A stretch of 64,000 nt of DNA from F1-80-MAGs062 sp046345315 (GTDB lineage: Bacteria; Planctomycetota; Planctomycetia; Planctomycetales; Planctomycetaceae). A program made the translations under genes and the position numbers. Numbering within the stretch: the stretch's first letter is position 1; every line of letters starts with the position of its first letter. Positions 61,032 through 64,000 of the stretch are shown in pieces. Under the pieces are notes generated by a model. The model was given only the letters and a program-made list of their open reading frames with translations, ran no database searches and was not told the DNA's origin. The stretch is from NCBI GenBank assembly GCA_046345315.1, contig JBKDKA010000138.1, forward strand, positions 81,649-145,648. Direction: 5' to 3'.

Positions 61032-64000
61032 TCACCTCAGAAGAAACTCAACCAGGCTCGACATTTCCTGCGTCGAAATCCGCTGTTCAAAACCGACCGG
61101 CATCAGTGACTGCCCCGTAGAAGTGAGTTCACTGATCTCCGAACGCGAAATCACTGTTTCCGAGCCGGAAGGAGCCTTGAGTGTCACGGTCGCAGCGTCT
61201 TCACGGCTGATGATGCCCGTCAGGTTTCTTCCGTCATTCAGAATGACGACCTGAGCTACATAATTGGAACCCACTTCGCGGTTCGGGTCGAGAATATGCA
61301 GCACAACTTCTTCCGGTGCACGATTTCGGATGGTCGCGAGGTTGGGCCCGAGTTCCTGGCCCTCCGATCCGGATCGATGGCAGGATTGACATTCTCGTCG
61401 GTAAACAGCCTCACCCTGCTGCCGATCCCCCTGAAGCATGATCATCGCATCGCGGTACTCGTTGACGACCTTCTGGCGTGATTCCGTCGCTGCAGCAAAC
61501 AGTCCGGAGGCCTTTCCACTCACCTCTTTGTTGGAACTTCTGAGCAGAAGATTTCTGCGCAGCTGCGGCACGTCAAAAACCGCGATCGTGCCATTCTCTA
61601 CAGCGTCCAGCAGTCGAGGATGCCATTCCGCTCTGGAGAGCAGGGCTTCTACCACGGCCATTCGCCCCGCTGCCTGAAGGCCGCGATAGGCCTGAAGCAG
61701 ATCGTCGATCACCAGACTGTTTCCGTGCCCTGACAGCACCCTCACGGCGATCGACTGAGCTTCACTGGAATGAGTTTCCCGAAGCCAGGGGACCAGAATT
61801 TCTCGAGCCGTTGAAAACTCGGCCAACTCAAGCAGCTCGATCTTCTGCCTCTGATCATCCTGCACCAACACCACTCCATCCGCTTCTTTCGATAACTCGT
61901 CGATGGAACTGCGAAGCACAGCGGCGAGGCGGCCAGCACCCGGGCTGGACTCTTTCTCGAGAGTCTCCCGAACGGATCGCCCGGATCGCTTCATACCTTT
62001 TCCGAGTCCGATCACCACGGCAATGAGATCCTGCTGACGAGCTGTGTCGTCTTCGAAACCTGGCTGTGACGCAACGACCTCGAAAAACTGTTTCGTCTCA
62101 ACGGGATCGGCACGCACACCGACAACAGACGCCAGACTTCTGATCAGCTCCGTACGCCCCGCCCGAAACTCCGTATCGTCAGAATGATCGGAGGGCCGAC
62201 GCAGGATCTCGTTCATCAGAGGTACAGATACCTGCCCGACAGAACTCAGGACGGCAGATCGAATCAGCGGACTGGACGCATCGCGAAGACTTATCTCTGC
62301 CAGAGCTCCAATTGCAGCGTCTCGAATCTGTGCCTGTTGCACCGTCAGATCAGACCCGGAAGATTCCGACGACAGCTTCTGTTGTACCGGTGTCTCTCGG
62401 AGAAGTTCTCCAAGCGAAAATCCGGTCTGAAACCGAACTTCGATCGAATCATCATCGGCCATCGACAGCACTTCAGATCGTATTCGATCATTGATGCTGA
62501 GACGTGGCTCCGCAAGAAGCACCGCCTGCGACCGAACTCGAGGATGCGGGTCGCGAAGACCATGCATCAGGTCGTCATCGGACAGCTCACGCAGACCATC
62601 CAGAGACCAGAGCGCCAGTAATCGACCGACTGCCGGCAGGTCGTAAGCCCCTTCAGGACTCGACTTCCGATGATTCAGCACAGCCGAATCAGGCCCTTCA
62701 ATCGGCGTCGGCAGCGTTCGAATCAGTCGGCGGAGCGGTTCGACGGCTAAAGAATCCTGTCGTTCAAAGATCAGACGATGTGCTGTGTCGCGATACCAGC
62801 CGCGAGCATCACTCAGCAATGCGACGAGTTCTGATGTTGTTGCGCTGCCCAGACGGGGTGATTCCCGGAGGCGAAAGTTCTTCGGTGCCAGACGATAGAT
62901 ACGACCTCTGTCCCGGCCGCTCTCGAGATCGAGCTGAGCTTTGATGTCGTCCGGGATGGACCACGGATGTTCAATGGTTTCGCGATACATATCCAGCACA
63001 TGCAGCGTTCCATCAGGAGCATTCACAAAATTGACCGGCCGAAACCAGTTATCCGTGGATGCCAGAAACTCACGTTCCGGATCAGACGGAACAGCGTCAT
63101 ACAGAATGCCATTCTGAACCAGTCGTTCATGATGAATGAGATTCCCGGCAACCTCTCCCAGAAAGACAGACCCATAATATTCCGGTGGGTATGCATCACC
63201 CCGATAGATTGTCACTCCAGCTGCTGATGTCATATACCCGGCCGCGACAGTTTCACTTCGGGGTGATGCCAGTGTGCTGTCCGATGCCAGACGCCGAGCA
63301 TTCATGACTCGCCATGGCTCCGGAGGACTGCGGCGCTTCACGGGAACAGAATCACCGGACGCCGCGGCATCATGAAGTACCGGTGCGTAAACTCCTGCAG
63401 GATTACGCGCCGTATAATGGCGAGGAATCACAACCTGCTGGATCGGGTTCCTGATATTGCAGATGAAGCGGTCACCCCAGTCATTGAACGTGTTCCCGAA
63501 TCGAGCTCCGCCGGAAAGCACCTCAAACGTAGCCCCCGGACTGGCGGCCTGAAACCGAAAGTCTCCTGTCGGCATCAGAACTTCGGTTTCATCGGACACG
63601 TCTGCTGATCGAATTCGGCCACCATTCGACGAGCCGGCTCCGTAAAGCCGGTGGTCCAGGCCCCACTTCAGATTGTTGATGACCGCCTGAATGTTGAACT
63701 TTCGAAATCCGGTCAGGACTTTCTGTCGGACATCTGCGACACCATCATCATCGGTATCCCGGAGATACCAGAGATCGGGAGTCGCAACGACGAAAACTCC
63801 GCCTTTCCAAAGAGCAAGTCCAGTCGGCCAGGAAAGCCCTTCCGCGAAAACTTTGCTCTGGTCGAAAACCCCGTCCCCATTCGTGTCATCCAGAGTGCGA
63901 ATCTGCCCCAGCGGAAGGCTTCCTGTCTGATCGGCGAATGGCTGATCAGCTTCGCGACCTGTGAACGGGTCGACACGCAACTCAGCAAACCACTCGCGTC
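61032..64000 (-). CDS. PVC-type heme-binding CxxCH protein (5' end outside window)
   Basis: About 989 residues are visible; the frame stays open to the edge and reads ...REWFAELRVDPF before the first candidate start, so the N-terminus is missing. The first half is a beta-propeller-like dehydrogenase region with IRTLDDTNGDGVFDQSKVFAEGL and DPEREFLASTDNWFRPVNF. Then come HEAT-like helical repeats (~450-860), and a C-terminal heme domain with CQSCHRSGSEGQELGPNL. This is the classic planctomycete/verrucomicrobial layout. It is thought to be an exported oxidoreductase. The amidohydrolase gene follows 6 bp downstream. Confidence 0.9.
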   Translation of the reverse strand, partial: REWFAELRVDPFTGREADQPFADQTGSLPLGQIRTLDDTNGDGVFDQSKVFAEGLSWPTGLALWKGGVFVVATPDLWYLRDTDDDGVADVRQKVLTGFRKFNIQAVINNLKWGLDHRLYGAGSSNGGRIRSADVSDETEVLMPTGDFRFQAASPGATFEVLSGGARFGNTFNDWGDRFICNIRNPIQQVVIPRHYTARNPAGVYAPVLHDAAASGDSVPVKRRSPPEPWRVMNARRLASDSTLASPRSETVAAGYMTSAAGVTIYRGDAYPPEYYGSVFLGEVAGNLIHHERLVQNGILYDAVPSDPEREFLASTDNWFRPVNFVNAPDGTLHVLDMYRETIEHPWSIPDDIKAQLDLESGRDRGRIYRLAPKNFRLRESPRLGSATTSELVALLSDARGWYRDTAHRLIFERQDSLAVEPLRRLIRTLPTPIEGPDSAVLNHRKSSPEGAYDLPAVGRLLALWSLDGLRELSDDDLMHGLRDPHPRVRSQAVLLAEPRLSINDRIRSEVLSMADDDSIEVRFQTGFSLGELLRETPVQQKLSSESSGSDLTVQQAQIRDAAIGALAEISLRDASSPLIRSAVLSSVGQVSVPLMNEILRRPSDHSDDTEFRAGRTELIRSLASVVGVRADPVETKQFFEVVASQPGFEDDTARQQDLIAVVIGLGKGMKRSGRSVRETLEKESSPGAGRLAAVLRSSIDELSKEADGVVLVQDDQRQKIELLELAEFSTAREILVPWLRETHSSEAQSIAVRVLSGHGNSLVIDDLLQAYRGLQAAGRMAVVEALLSRAEWHPRLLDAVENGTIAVFDVPQLRRNLLLRSSNKEVSGKASGLFAAATESRQKVVNEYRDAMIMLQGDRQQGEAVYRRECQSCHRSGSEGQELGPNLATIRNRAPEEVVLHILDPNREVGSNYVAQVVILNDGRNLTGIISREDAATVTLKAPSGSETVISRSEISELTSTGQSLMPVGFEQRISTQEMSSLVEFLLR

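Noticed and set aside
1..64000. CRISPR array, insertion sequence or prophage
   Set aside because: No regularly spaced repeats, transposase, integrase or phage structural gene was seen in a reading of both strands.

Overview
The window looks like a chromosomal segment of a planctomycete (phylum Planctomycetota, probably order Planctomycetales). The argument is gene content. It carries families that are abundant and near-diagnostic in that phylum: DUF1592/DUF1588 and DUF1549/DUF1553 c-type cytochrome proteins, a DUF1552 start, DUF1501, a DUF1559 pseudopilin, a PVC-type heme-binding CxxCH protein, a DUF1080 protein and an ABC-2 permease fused to a CPBP protease. I cannot name a genus. I see no rRNA, tRNA, CRISPR array, transposase or phage gene.

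Layout. 1-15016 is mixed: a DUF1552/DUF1592 pair, an ABC exporter, a membrane protein, a nucleoside transporter, a DUF1080 protein, an Rrf2 regulator divergent from two heme proteins, and a class II DAHP synthase. 15128-38859 is a surface-glycan region. A leftward gene set (24014 down to 16116) encodes a dioxygenase, methyltransferase, two acyl carrier proteins, two short-chain dehydrogenases, a NeuD-like acyltransferase, a stand-alone adenylation enzyme, a GNAT protein and a ketoacyl-ACP synthase III. A rightward set (24410 on) encodes a Wzm/Wzt polysaccharide ABC exporter, a DegT sugar aminotransferase and a glycosyltransferase. More glycosyltransferases, a methyltransferase and an asparagine synthase follow. 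38836-45058 holds DUF1501, a PSD1-type cytochrome and an RlmI-like methyltransferase. 45916-52138 is gltB-gltD. 52189-64000 holds a PQQ-like propeller protein, three leftward secreted or pilin-like genes, a protein of five helix-turn-helix repeats, two polytopic membrane proteins, an amidohydrolase and a truncated PVC heme protein.

The most interesting system is the 16-27 kb block. It has the parts to activate an acid (probably an amino acid), carry it on an ACP, condense it once, reduce it, transfer it to an aminosugar, methylate or hydroxylate the product and export the glycan through an ABC exporter with a C-terminal recognition domain. The clearest regulatory find is a pair of identical-consensus inverted repeats (AACAGGA-N8-TCCTGTT) in the rrf2/heme-protein divergent promoter: one contains the -35 box, the other covers the predicted transcription start. 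Other items are a C10 tract inside a candidate promoter, an 18-bp tandem duplication in a lipoprotein signal peptide, a 29-bp perfect palindrome and a 16-bp terminator-like hairpin. Positions, motifs and repeats were read by eye; no homology search or folding program was run.
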